Positions 1 to 7,103 are shown, counted from the first letter of the stretch. The stretch: 7,104 nucleotides of DNA from Cytophagales bacterium (GCA_013298205.1 JAAFJZ010000126.1:1-7104); one strand, 5' to 3'. A program made the numbers and translations. The notes: a model not told the origin generated them from the letters alone.

Positions 1-1143
1 TGGATTTTTTTTCCAAGTTTTTACTTCATCTTTCCAGTTTATGTTTTGGGTTCTTTTCATAAAATTGTATTCTTCTTTATAAGCTATACAAGACAAAAAA
101 ACAAAGCAATAAATTAAAAAATAATTAAAGCTACTCTTATTGTACATCAAATATAAAACAAATGCAATATTTGAAATTAGCATATACCTTCTACCCCCAG
201 CCATTCCCAAAGAAAATAGAATACTAAAAATGGAGGTAAAAATAATAATAATTGGTAAAATTTTTGAAATATCGTCTCTTTTCCAAGTTCTTATTATGGT
301 AACTATAAAAACTAATAAAGAAATCAACCAGAATATTCTTGATAATTCTTCAAAATAGTAAACAAAATTATCACATAACATTTGATGATATAATTTAAAA
401 GCAAAAAAATCTAATCCATTTGAAGAGCTAAATCTATCTCCATAAGATTCTTCATTTTTACCAATAAAATACGATAAAAAAGAAATAATTTGAACTATAA
501 GACCTAAAAAAACAATTATTGTAATTTTTTTACTTAAAATTGACTTTTTGTAATACCATTTATATGCAAAAATTGGAATAAATAGACATGTGTAAACACA
601 TGATAATGAAGATACTATACAAAGTAATATAATTAAAAAATCTAAGTATGAGTTTTTTGTCTCTTCAATAAATATAAGGAAAAAGCATGCTAAACTTAAA
701 TAGAAATGACCACAAGTAGTTGAATATTGAAATCCATCACCAGAAACAACAATAAGAACACAAACTAATAGTTTATCAATTTGAGAAAATTTAAGTGTAC
801 TAGGTATAAATAAAACAATTAGTATGCTGCTTAAATGAATAAGAATAGAAAACGATATGGTTACTAAAGGCGCATTTTCTAAATCAACAAAAGTAGCCAA
901 ATAAGTTGCTACATTTTGTATAAATTGATAATAACCAACATAAGGTTCAAGGAAAAATTTAAAACCTTTATTATATGCATCTGAGAAAAACATAGAACCT
1001 TCTTCCGCATAAAAAAATGGATTTTTAATTGTCTCAAAATCTCTAAAAATTATTAAAAGTAAAGAAATTATTAAAATCTGGTAGTTTGAAATAGGTTTTT
1101 GTTTATCAAACAAAATATTTTTAAAGTTCAAAAGTAGTTGCAT
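1..1143 (-). CDS. GT-C-like polytopic membrane protein (C-terminus off the left edge)
   Basis: An open minus-strand frame begins with ATG at 1141-1143 and runs 381 codons to the window edge without a stop, so the C-terminus is not seen. The protein is very hydrophobic, with about eight or nine likely transmembrane helices, the first near residues 20-33. The loop after it holds an acidic pair in 'FFYAEEGSMFF' (E47, E48), followed by 'EPYVGYYQF' (66-74). GT-C glycosyltransferases, which use polyprenyl-linked sugars at the membrane, typically carry acidic residues in the first outer loop, and the loop plus PY.GY pattern recalls uncharacterised membrane proteins of that class. Other landmarks are 'SGDGFQYSTTCGHFY' (134-148) and 'GMAGGRRYM' (313-321). 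A role in surface polysaccharide or protein glycosylation is inference; an O-antigen polymerase-like protein is the main alternative. Sampled 60-base stretches are only 20-23% GC, far below gcvP, which suggests transfer. That the frame is coding is well supported; the family is tentative. Confidence 0.75.
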   Translation of the reverse strand, partial: MQLLLNFKNILFDKQKPISNYQILIISLLLIIFRDFETIKNPFFYAEEGSMFFSDAYNKGFKFFLEPYVGYYQFIQNVATYLATFVDLENAPLVTISFSILIHLSSILIVLFIPSTLKFSQIDKLLVCVLIVVSGDGFQYSTTCGHFYLSLACFFLIFIEETKNSYLDFLIILLCIVSSLSCVYTCLFIPIFAYKWYYKKSILSKKITIIVFLGLIVQIISFLSYFIGKNEESYGDRFSSSNGLDFFAFKLYHQMLCDNFVYYFEELSRIFWLISLLVFIVTIIRTWKRDDISKILPIIIIFTSIFSILFSLGMAGGRRYMLISNIAFVLYLMYNKSSFNYFLIYCFVFLSCIAYKEEYNFMKRTQNINWKDEVKTWKKNP

Positions 1144-1459
1144 GTTTTAGAAAGAATTATATTTTAGATTCAAGCTGATAGATTAAAAATTATATTTCGA
1201 TAAATTTAATTTTTCACAAAATTAGTAATTGGTTAAATTCTGTTAAGATAAATGAATCGAATAAATTAAATTGATTTCAAAAGTAAAATTTAATTTAAAC
1301 AATATCTAATATCTTTATATTATCTTTTTAGTGAAATCTTGAAAATTTATATTTAAAATTAATTCTTGGTCTTTATGAAAAATTTGTAACTAAAACTAAA
1401 ACATTAACTAACAAAAATAAATAAAGCCTGTTAAAAAAATATCTTGATGTAATTGTATT
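1144..1459. other. Gene-free AT-rich interval between the membrane protein and the antitoxin
   Basis: This interval of 316 bases has no convincing frame on either strand and no GC-rich terminator hairpin. It should carry the promoter of the minus-strand membrane protein. Two minus-strand matches to the Bacteroidota -7 consensus TAnnTTTG are visible: TACTTTTG (1285 down to 1278) and TAATTTTG (1224 down to 1217). Neither has a well-spaced upstream TTG (the nearest, at 1302-1300, leaves only 14 bases), and such matches arise easily in DNA this AT-rich, so no promoter is called. Confidence 0.6.
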
Positions 1460-1618
1460 TTATTTTCCTATTGGTTTCATTTTGCTAGCAGAAAGTCTAG
1501 CTTGGATGTAATTTTTCAATTGCTCAAAACTCATACCTTGCGTTTCTTCGCTTACTTTTGTTCTAATTTCACGCACCATTTTTACTGCATCAAATGTTTT
1601 TTCTTCAATCGTTTCCAT
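1460..1618 (-). CDS. Small antitoxin-like protein downstream of a PIN-domain toxin
   Basis: The frame encodes 52 residues from ATG at 1616-1618 to TAA at 1460-1462. It begins 'METIEEKTFDAVKMVREIRT' and continues with 'EETQGMSFEQLKNYIQARL'. The pattern FDAVKM.REIR..., then M(S/T).EE(Q/E)L..., is that of short charged helical proteins encoded beside PIN-domain (VapC-type) toxins in Bacteroidota and cyanobacteria; assignment is from memory of that pattern. Its start lies inside the end of the upstream PIN remnant (14-base overlap, different frame), the arrangement expected for a translationally coupled toxin-antitoxin operon. In intact systems it would bind and neutralise the toxin and probably help repress the operon. 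Here it is full length with no lesion although its toxin is truncated. How it is now transcribed is unclear because the original operon front is missing. Confidence 0.7.
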   Translation of the reverse strand: METIEEKTFDAVKMVREIRTKVSEETQGMSFEQLKNYIQARLSASKMKPIGK

Positions 1619-1754
1619 AATTAATTAAATCTTTAGGACTTCTAATTTCTATCATATGATAACCCAATCGCAGGTTTACCGAATTGTAGCCTTTTATTCT
1701 GTCCAAGTTTACTAGATGTTTAAAATTCCAGCTTACTAAAACGTCAGTTGTTGT
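1605..1754 (-). pseudogene. C-terminal remnant of a PIN-domain (VapC-type) toxin
   Basis: The last 49 codons of a PIN-domain ribonuclease toxin survive, ending at TGA 1605-1607. The stretch 'DVLVSWNFKHLVNLDRIKGY' followed by 'NSVNLRLGY' and 'EIRSPKDLINYGND' is the characteristic C-terminus of Bacteroidota PIN proteins, which are normally about 140-150 residues. A stop (TAA, 1755-1757) precedes it in frame, no suitable start codon exists, and the sequence further upstream shows no PIN similarity in any frame I could read. The N-terminal two thirds, with the first catalytic aspartate and most of the acidic metal-binding cluster, are therefore gone rather than merely frameshifted; only the late Asp of the D.LVSWN segment remains. 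The 3' end overlaps the antitoxin start by 14 bases. This piece cannot make an active nuclease. The break near 1755 probably marks a deletion or recombination junction. Confidence 0.75.
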
Positions 1755-2008
1755 TTATTTATATTAATTTTCAGATTTACATTTTTAACGGCAATTTTAA
1801 TAATATTCTTAAACAATTGATTTTCAATGCGTAAAATCATTATATGCCAATTAGTTCCTTTAGCTCAAAAATTTCCGATATAGCCAAAAAGGAGAGATTT
1901 GTGCCATCGTTTATTGTCCTGCCCGAACAACTGCTGCCAAGTTGCTAATGCCTAAGATAACAACGTCCCGCCCCAATTTTGCCAAACCCCATTTTAACTG
2001 TAGGTTTT
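1755..2008. other. Non-coding junction region with a GC-rich patch
   Basis: There is no supportable gene in these 254 bases. The left part (about 1755-1860) is AT-rich and holds only a 34-codon minus frame with no recognisable features. The right part contains a patch that stands out: bases 1921-1980 are 30/60 G+C, against 20-25% in sampled parts of the flanking accessory DNA. A 39-codon stop-free minus-strand stretch covers the patch in a third frame, but it has no start and no family resemblance. The region separates the PIN toxin remnant from the DUF6934-like module and is probably where two unrelated segments were joined. Confidence 0.5.
1926..1946. repeat. Short imperfect inverted repeat (hairpin) in the GC-rich patch
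   Basis: On the minus strand AGCAACT and AGTTGTT can pair over 7 bases (one G-U) around the loop TGGCAGC. No T-tract follows in either direction, so it does not look like an intrinsic terminator. It lies inside the GC-rich patch and may be part of a mobile or recombination-related sequence, but the sequence does not show which. Confidence 0.35.
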
Positions 2009-2176
2009 CTATTTGGTGTTCAATTTTGGGAGTCCCGTTTTAGCTAATATTTCGTTAGCTCTTTTCAACTTTTCAGGGAATAAATTTAGCCCCCTAAAAC
2101 GCTCAAGTCGCTTGTCAATTACAATAATTGGAACTTTAGATTTATTCAGTTTTTCAATTGTTTGTTCTGCTTTCAT
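2009..2176 (-). CDS. 55-residue charged protein, partner of the DUF6934-like gene
   Basis: The frame runs from ATG at 2174-2176 to TAG at 2009-2011. The product is rich in Lys and Glu: 'MKAEQTIEKLNKSKVPIIVI' leads into 'DKRLERFRGLNLFPEKLKRA' and 'NEILAKTGLPKLNTK'. It has no signal peptide or membrane segment and looks like two charged helices around a short hydrophobic strand (VPIIVI). The start lies only 3 bases after the stop of the upstream DUF6934-like gene (TAG GTT ATG), with no Shine-Dalgarno sequence, so it is probably translated by coupling. From memory, similar small proteins follow DUF6934 genes in other Bacteroidota, which supports a real gene; this needs a database check. Function is unknown. 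The size, charge and pairing resemble an antitoxin or small regulatory partner, but that is inference. Confidence 0.65.
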   Translation of the reverse strand: MKAEQTIEKLNKSKVPIIVIDKRLERFRGLNLFPEKLKRANEILAKTGLPKLNTK

Positions 2177-2179
2177 AAC

Positions 2180-2622
2180 CTAATTTTTATTTTCTTTTTT
2201 TGTTAATAAAAATGCTTCATAATCTTCCCCAACTATGAACTTTTCCCATTCTTCATTTTTCGTATAACCTAAAACTATAAAATCTGTTTCTATTTCTGCC
2301 AAGTTATTTGTTAAACCCATTCTATAAAGTCTTGTTCTAACTGCTGTGCTTCCTGTTGCTAAAATCCAAGCATGGTGAAAGCATAAACTGTCGAGGCTAA
2401 AGTTGACAAAACTTTTAGACTATCTCCATTATTTGTTACGCTTAAATCATTAATTCCGTTTGTAGCTTCATCGTAATCTCCAAATCCTAAGTTATATACA
2501 TTTTCAGTTGTAGTTTCTGTGTAAATAACCATTTTTTTAATTACCCCTTTTGGTCTTTCACTATTAAATTCATAAAAGTGTAAAGTAGTTTCAGAACGAT
2601 AATTGTATTTTGGATGTTTCAT
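2180..2622 (-). pseudogene. DUF6934-like protein gene, frameshifted
   Basis: The N-terminal part (ATG at 2620-2622) carries 'ERPKGVIKKMVIYTETTTEN', 'VYNLGFGDYDEATNGINDLS' and 'NNGDSLKVLSTLASTVYAFT' before its frame closes at 2359-2361. A second minus frame carries the rest: 'AWILATGSTAVRTRLYRMGL', then 'EIETDFIVLGYTKNEEWEKF' and 'GEDYEAFLLTKKENKN', ending at TAG 2180-2182. Joined, the two halves give about 145 residues in the order of the family I know as DUF6934 (cytosolic, Bacteroidota, unknown function). The break falls at about 2372-2377, between YAFT and HAW. The family as I remember it has about five residues here (of the form DKYPN), so a loss of about 13 bases fits better than a one-base error, but this rests on memory. 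Both halves are otherwise well preserved, so the lesion is recent. The gene is followed after 3 bases by the 55-residue partner. Confidence 0.7.
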
Positions 2623-2634
2623 TTAACATTTTGT

Positions 2635-2642
2635 CAAAGTTA
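2635..2642 (-). promoter_or_regulatory. Possible -7 box (TAACTTTG) for the DUF6934-like gene
   Basis: The minus strand reads TAACTTTG from 2642 to 2635, an exact match to the Bacteroidota consensus TAnnTTTG. It ends 12 bases before the ATG, implying a leader of under ten bases. No clear TTG -33 element is visible at the usual distance, so this is a weak call. Confidence 0.3.
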
Positions 2643-2835
2643 AAGCTTTTTAAGAAAAACTGTATAATTTATGAGGTTCTCTAAACTTACTGGCAACAAG
2701 TTTATATACTTTGCAGTCAAAATTAGTTTACCCATAAAATATTTTAGTATTATTTATAGTATCTTCAAAATCACGCAGGTATTTGATGTTGTATTCATCA
2801 ATTTTTATGTAAATATCTTAACATTACGACAAACC

Positions 2836-5729
2836 CTACACCTCAGCTTCTTGATATGAACTTATAGGTTCACAGCTGCAAACCAAATTTCTATCTCCAT
2901 ACGCATTATCTACTCGAGACACTGTAGGCCAAACTTTGGCTTTTTTTACAAAGTCAAGCGGGAAAGCAGCTTTTTCTCTACTATAAGGTCTATCCCAAAC
3001 GTCTGCTATCACGGTTTCGGCTGTGTGAGGCGCGTTTTTAAGTACATTATTTGTTTTTTCGTAAATACCCGTTTCTATCTCTTTGATTTCTTCTCTAATG
3101 CAAAGCATGGCACTACAAAATATATCTAATTCTCTTTTCGATTCACTTTCCGTAGGTTCTATCATCATAGTACCAGGCACAGGAAACGAAACTGTAGGTG
3201 CATGGTAACCAAAATCCATTAACCTTTTGGCGATATCTTCTACTTCAATGCCGAATTCTTTAAACGAGCGACAGTCTATGATAAACTCATGTGCGCAAGT
3301 GCCATTAGGGCCCGAATAAAGTATAGGATACGCATTTTCAAGCTGAATTTTGATGTAATTTGCATTTAAAATCGCATAGGAAGTAGAAAGTTCTAATCCT
3401 TCTGCTCCCATCATAGAAATGTAGGCATAAGAAATTGCCAAAATACTAGCACTACCGTAAGGAGCTGCAGAAATGGCTTTTATCGCCTTCTCCCCTCCTG
3501 TTTTCACAATAGGATGTCCGGGTAAAAATGGAGCTAAATGTTTTTTCACACCTATTGGCCCCATGCCTGGGCCACCGCCTCCGTGGGGAATACAAAAAGT
3601 CTTGTGCAAATTCAAATGGCACACATCAGCTCCGATATTCGCAGGACTGGTTAAGGCTACTTGCGCATTCATATTGGCACCATCCATATACACTTGACCG
3701 CCATTTTTATGGATTATCGCACATATATCTTGGATGTTATCTTCAAAAACTCCATGTGTAGAAGGATAAGTTACCATCAAGCCAGCCAAATCTTTGGAAT
3801 ACAATTCGGATTTTTCTCTGATGTCATTTATATCTACATTGCCATTTTCATCACAACGGGTTACAACTACCTTCATCCCAGCCATAATCGCACTTGCAGG
3901 ATTGGTACCATGTGCAGAAGAAGGGATTAATATTATATTTCTATTTGCTTCATTGTTGTTTTGGTGAAAAGCCCTAATCACCATCAAACCAGCATATTCA
4001 CCTTGCGCGCCAGAATTGGGTTGGAGAGAAACGGCATCAAATCCTGTAACTTCACACAACATTTCACTCAAATGCTTGATCATTTCTTGGTAACCTTTGG
4101 CTTGAGAAATAGGTGCAAAAGGATGAATAGAAGCTAGTTCTGGCCAAGTAACAGGAACCATTTCGGCAGTGGCGTTTAGCTTCATGGTGCAAGAACCCAA
4201 AGGTATCATGGAATGAACCATCGAAATATCTTTGTTTTCTTGACGTTTCAGGTATCTCAGCATTTCATGTTCTGTGTGATAGGAATTAAACACTTCATGC
4301 TGCAAATAGGTGCTTTTTCTAATCAATTCTTGAGGAAAATCAGATTGCAGATTTTCTCCCAAACTTTTAAAATCATTTTTATCAAAAGCTTTAGATTTGG
4401 CTTTTGCAAAAATTTCAAGTATTTGGTAAATATCATTTTCGGTTGAAGTTTCATCCAAAGAAATGCCTACAAAATACTCATCGTAATACCTAAAATTGCG
4501 TTTTGCGCTAATCGCTATTTCTTCTATTTTTGTTTGCAAATCTTCAACATACACTTTTAACGTATCAAAATAGTATAAATTAAACTGCTTATAACCAAGC
4601 TTTTGCAAACCTAAATGCAACCATTTGGTCAAGGCGTGTATGCGCAAACTAATTTGTTTAAGTTCTTCTGGCCCATGGTAAATAGCAAAAGATGCTGCCA
4701 TAACAGAAAGTAAAACTTGAGAAGTACAAATATTTGAAGTCGCTTTTTCTCTTTTAATATGTTGCTCGCGGGTTTGTAAAGCCATACGCAAGGCTCTCTT
4801 TCCTTTAGCACATCTTGGGTTACGCCAATAATTCTACCGGGTATCAATCTTTTAAAACTTTCTTTTGTCGCAAAAAAAGCAGGGTGTGGCCCACCATATC
4901 CCATTCCAATTCCAAAACGTTGGGCAGAGCCAATGACTACATCCGCTCCTATTTCACCTGGAGGCGTAAGCAATAACAAAGCCATCAAATCACTTGCTAC
5001 ACAAATACCTATCGCTTGTTTTTTCATTTCAACAAACTGCGATTTGAAATCATAAACACTCCCATCTGCACCAGGATATTGAAATATTACACCAAAATAC
5101 GCATCGCTAGGTTTGAAATCAGACGCTGCTCCTATTTCAATTTCTACTCCAATCGGTGCAGCACGCAACTGCAATAAATCTAAAGTTTGTGGAAAGCATT
5201 GGTTGGAAACGAAAAAAGTTTTGGCATTATTTTTTTCATTAGGACGAGCGGCAAAAAGCATAGCCATCGCTTCAGCAGCAGCAGTAGCTTCATCCAAAAG
5301 TGAGGCATTTGCCAAATCCATACCCGTAAGATCGGTAATTAAGGTTTGGTAATTGAGCAACATTTCCAATCTACCTTGGGCAATTTCAGCTTGGTAAGGT
5401 GTGTAGGCTGTGTACCAGCCTGGATTTTCAAGTATATTTCTTTTGATTACCTCAGGCGTGTAGGTATTGTAATAACCTAAACCAATATGGGAAGTAAAAA
5501 TCTGGTTTTGCTCGGCTAAAGTTTTAAATCTTTTCAAAAATTGGATTTCGGTCTCAGCTACGGCTAAAACAGGAAGCTTTTTAAGCCTTATTTTTTCAGG
5601 AATGGTCTTAGAAATAAGTTCGTTTAGCGTTGAGAAACCAACTTGATTTAGCATTTCTTGGGTTTCGTTTGCAGACGAACCAATATGTCTTTGTTTGAAT
5701 GCTTTTTGGTGAGAAGGATTTAAGTTCAT
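2836..5729 (-). pseudogene. gcvP: Glycine dehydrogenase (decarboxylating), P-protein, with a 2-base frameshift
   Basis: P-protein of the glycine cleavage system decarboxylates glycine with PLP and passes the aminomethyl group to the lipoyl arm of GcvH. The N-terminal part (ATG 5727-5729) shows 'KQRHIGSSANETQEMLNQVG', 'DEATAAAEAMAML' and 'GYGGPHPAFFA'. The main part, in another frame from about 4815 leftwards, shows 'REQHIKREKATSN', 'MIPLGSCTMKLNA', 'PNSGAQGEYAGL', 'SSAHGTNPAS' and the PLP site 'NLHKTFCIPHGGGGPG', ending in 'CSCEPISSYQEAEV'. The PLP lysine codon is at 3601-3603 (Lys709 after repair). At 4809-4812 the reading is GAT-GTG-CTA where GAT-GCT-AAA would continue the family sequence (DAKGKRALRMAL), so one CA/TG dinucleotide is extra. 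Removing it gives 963 residues, a normal single-chain length. As written, translation leaves the frame after Asp306 and stops at 4629, losing the PLP lysine. The break does not fall where natural two-subunit GcvPA/GcvPB proteins divide (about residue 450). Either a recent mutation or a sequencing error. gcvT and gcvH are not adjacent. Confidence 0.93.
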
Positions 5730-5932
5730 TTTTGCGTAAAATGGGTTATTTTAGTGGCTATATAATAAGTTTACAAATCAATATGTTTTGCAAAAAACTA
5801 TTTCATGTTACAAATAAAAAGATAAAAAAGCGTTTTTAAAAATCTATATGAACTTGCCTATCTAAAATTCATGTCTATGTCATATAATTTCTGCGAATGT
5901 TAAATTTTTGAACGATTTTTTCTTTCAATTTA

Positions 5933-5953
5933 ATTGATTTGGATGAAATCAAT
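5933..5953. repeat. Perfect 8+8 bp inverted repeat, possible operator of hisB
   Basis: ATTGATTT (5933-5940) and AAATCAAT (5946-5953) form a perfect dyad around GGATG. The dyad ends 10 bases before the TAnnTTTG-like box of hisB and overlaps the place where its -33 element should lie, as a repressor or activator site would. No regulator gene is present in the window, so the binding protein is unknown. Confidence 0.45.
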
Positions 5954-5971
5954 AGATTTTTCTTACTTTTG
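5939..5971 (+). promoter_or_regulatory. Probable hisB promoter (TTG and TACTTTTG boxes)
   Basis: TACTTTTG at 5964-5971 matches the Bacteroidota -7 consensus TAnnTTTG exactly. A TTG at 5939-5941 lies 22 bases upstream, within the tolerated spacing for the -33 element. Transcription would begin around 5976-5978, leaving a leader of about ten bases before ATG 5988. This supports that ATG over the in-frame ATG at 5934, which would lie upstream of the transcription start. Confidence 0.45.
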
Positions 5972-5987
5972 GTCTTATTCCCCAAAA

Positions 5988-7103
5988 ATGAAAAAGAAAG
6001 TATTATTTATAGATAGAGACAATACCATCATTGTAGAACCGCAAACAGATTTTCAAATTGATAGCCTAGAAAAATTAGAATTTTTGCCTAAAGTGATTAC
6101 AAATTTGAAAAAAATCTATGATTTACAAGCCTATTCTTTAGTATTGGTGAGTAATCAAGATGGTTTGGGAACAGATTCTTTTCCTGAACACACATTTTGG
6201 CCTGCACAAAATAAAATGCTCAAAACTTTGGAAGGTGAAGGAATTATTTTTGACCAAATACATATTGATAAATCATTTGAAAAAGAACAATTGCCCACAC
6301 GAAAACCTGGTATAGGCATGTTAAAGTCTTATTTTACAGAAGAGTATGATTTAGAAAACTCTTTTGTAATAGGCGATAGACTTACAGATGTTTTATTGGC
6401 TAACAATTTAGGCGCAAAAGCAATTGCGATTAATTCACCTAATATTCCTACAGAATTAAGCGCAATAACAGCTTTACAAACAAATAGTTGGGACGAAATT
6501 TTCGTATTTTTAGCCCATTCCAATCACCGCAAATCTGAAGTAACTCGAAACACAAACGAAACTAAAATTTCAATCTTATTAAACTTAGATGGTTCTAGTA
6601 AAGCCAAAATATCTACTGGACTAGGTTTTTTTGACCACATGCTGGAGCAAATAGCTAGGCATTCGGGTGTAGATTTAGAAATATTGGTCAATGGCGATTT
6701 GCATATAGACGAGCATCATACCATTGAAGATACAGCCTTGGCTCTTGGAGAGGCATTTTTGAAGGCTTTGGGTGATAAGAAAGGAATAGAAAGATATGGA
6801 TTTTTATTGCCTATGGATGAGGCTTTGGCTCAAGTTGCAATAGACTTTTCTGGTAGAAATTGGCTAGTTTGGGAAGCTGAATTTAAAAGGGAAAAAATAG
6901 GGGAAATGCCCACGGAAATGTTTTACCACTTTTTCAAATCATTTACCGATACTGCCAAATGCAACCTAAACATTAAATGCGAAGGTGATAACGAACACCA
7001 CAAAATAGAATCTATATTCAAAGCTTTTGCCAAAGCCATAAAAATGGCAATCAAAAAAGACATCAATAACCATACCATACCAAGCACTAAAGGAATACTA
7101 TAA
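5988..7103 (+). CDS. hisB: Bifunctional histidinol-phosphatase / imidazoleglycerol-phosphate dehydratase
   Basis: A 371-residue cytosolic fused enzyme of histidine biosynthesis. The N-terminal HAD domain (about 1-170) dephosphorylates histidinol phosphate: nucleophile motif 'FIDRDNTI' (D9, D11), 'VLVSNQDG' (52-59), 'TRKPG' (K106) and 'GDRLTD' (129-134). The C-terminal domain (about 180-371) dehydrates imidazoleglycerol phosphate: 'TGLGFFDHMLEQIARHSG' (210-227), 'HIDEHHTIEDTALALGEA' (239-256), 'GDNEHHKIE' (333-341) and the terminal 'STKGIL'; His and Glu in these motifs bind the two manganese ions. The zinc-binding Cys cluster of enterobacterial HisB is absent ('IDKSFEKEQLPTRKPG' instead), as is usual in Bacteroidota. 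The usual DRDGT reads DRDNT; this position is not catalytic. The start at 5988 fits family N-termini (MKKKVLFIDRD); 18 further in-frame codons upstream (from 5934) look unlike HisB and lie across the promoter. No Shine-Dalgarno sequence, only an A-rich stretch before ATG. The gene is divergent from gcvP and appears to head its unit; what follows is outside the window. Confidence 0.97.
   Translation: MKKKVLFIDRDNTIIVEPQTDFQIDSLEKLEFLPKVITNLKKIYDLQAYSLVLVSNQDGLGTDSFPEHTFWPAQNKMLKTLEGEGIIFDQIHIDKSFEKEQLPTRKPGIGMLKSYFTEEYDLENSFVIGDRLTDVLLANNLGAKAIAINSPNIPTELSAITALQTNSWDEIFVFLAHSNHRKSEVTRNTNETKISILLNLDGSSKAKISTGLGFFDHMLEQIARHSGVDLEILVNGDLHIDEHHTIEDTALALGEAFLKALGDKKGIERYGFLLPMDEALAQVAIDFSGRNWLVWEAEFKREKIGEMPTEMFYHFFKSFTDTAKCNLNIKCEGDNEHHKIESIFKAFAKAIKMAIKKDINNHTIPSTKGIL

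Noticed and set aside
140..358. 72-codon plus-strand frame
   Set aside because: Antisense to the long membrane-protein frame, with no family features.
1889..1950. Plus-strand AGGAGA followed by GTG, resembling a ribosome binding site and start
   Set aside because: The frame closes after 15 codons, and Bacteroidota rarely use Shine-Dalgarno sequences.
1921..1990. Integron attC-like site in the GC-rich patch
   Set aside because: I looked for the RYYYAAC / GTTRRRY core pair and did not find a properly placed set.
2783..2806. TTGATG/CATCAA hairpin followed by TTTTT on the plus strand as a terminator
   Set aside because: The stem is only 6 bp and AT-rich, and no plus-strand gene ends here; in the gcvP direction the T-tract is on the wrong side.
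2671..2859. 62-codon plus-strand hydrophobic frame
   Set aside because: Overlaps the gcvP 3' end antisense, reads as translated AT-rich intergenic DNA, and shows no recognisable features.
3473..3930. Three overlapping plus-strand frames inside gcvP, and similar ones at 4213-4446 and 5113-5352
   Set aside because: They are antisense to well-conserved P-protein coding sequence and have no family features.
4629..4814. The 60-residue tail after Asp306 of the first gcvP frame, or a natural split into two subunits
   Set aside because: The tail is the same DNA that encodes P-protein in the other frame, and true GcvPA/GcvPB proteins divide near residue 450, not 306. Programmed frameshifting was also considered, but no slippery heptamer or following stem is evident.
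5934..5987. Upstream ATG extending HisB by 18 residues
   Set aside because: The extension does not resemble HisB N-termini, and the probable promoter boxes lie inside it.
6329..6523. 64-codon minus-strand frame inside hisB
   Set aside because: Antisense to conserved HAD motifs of HisB.
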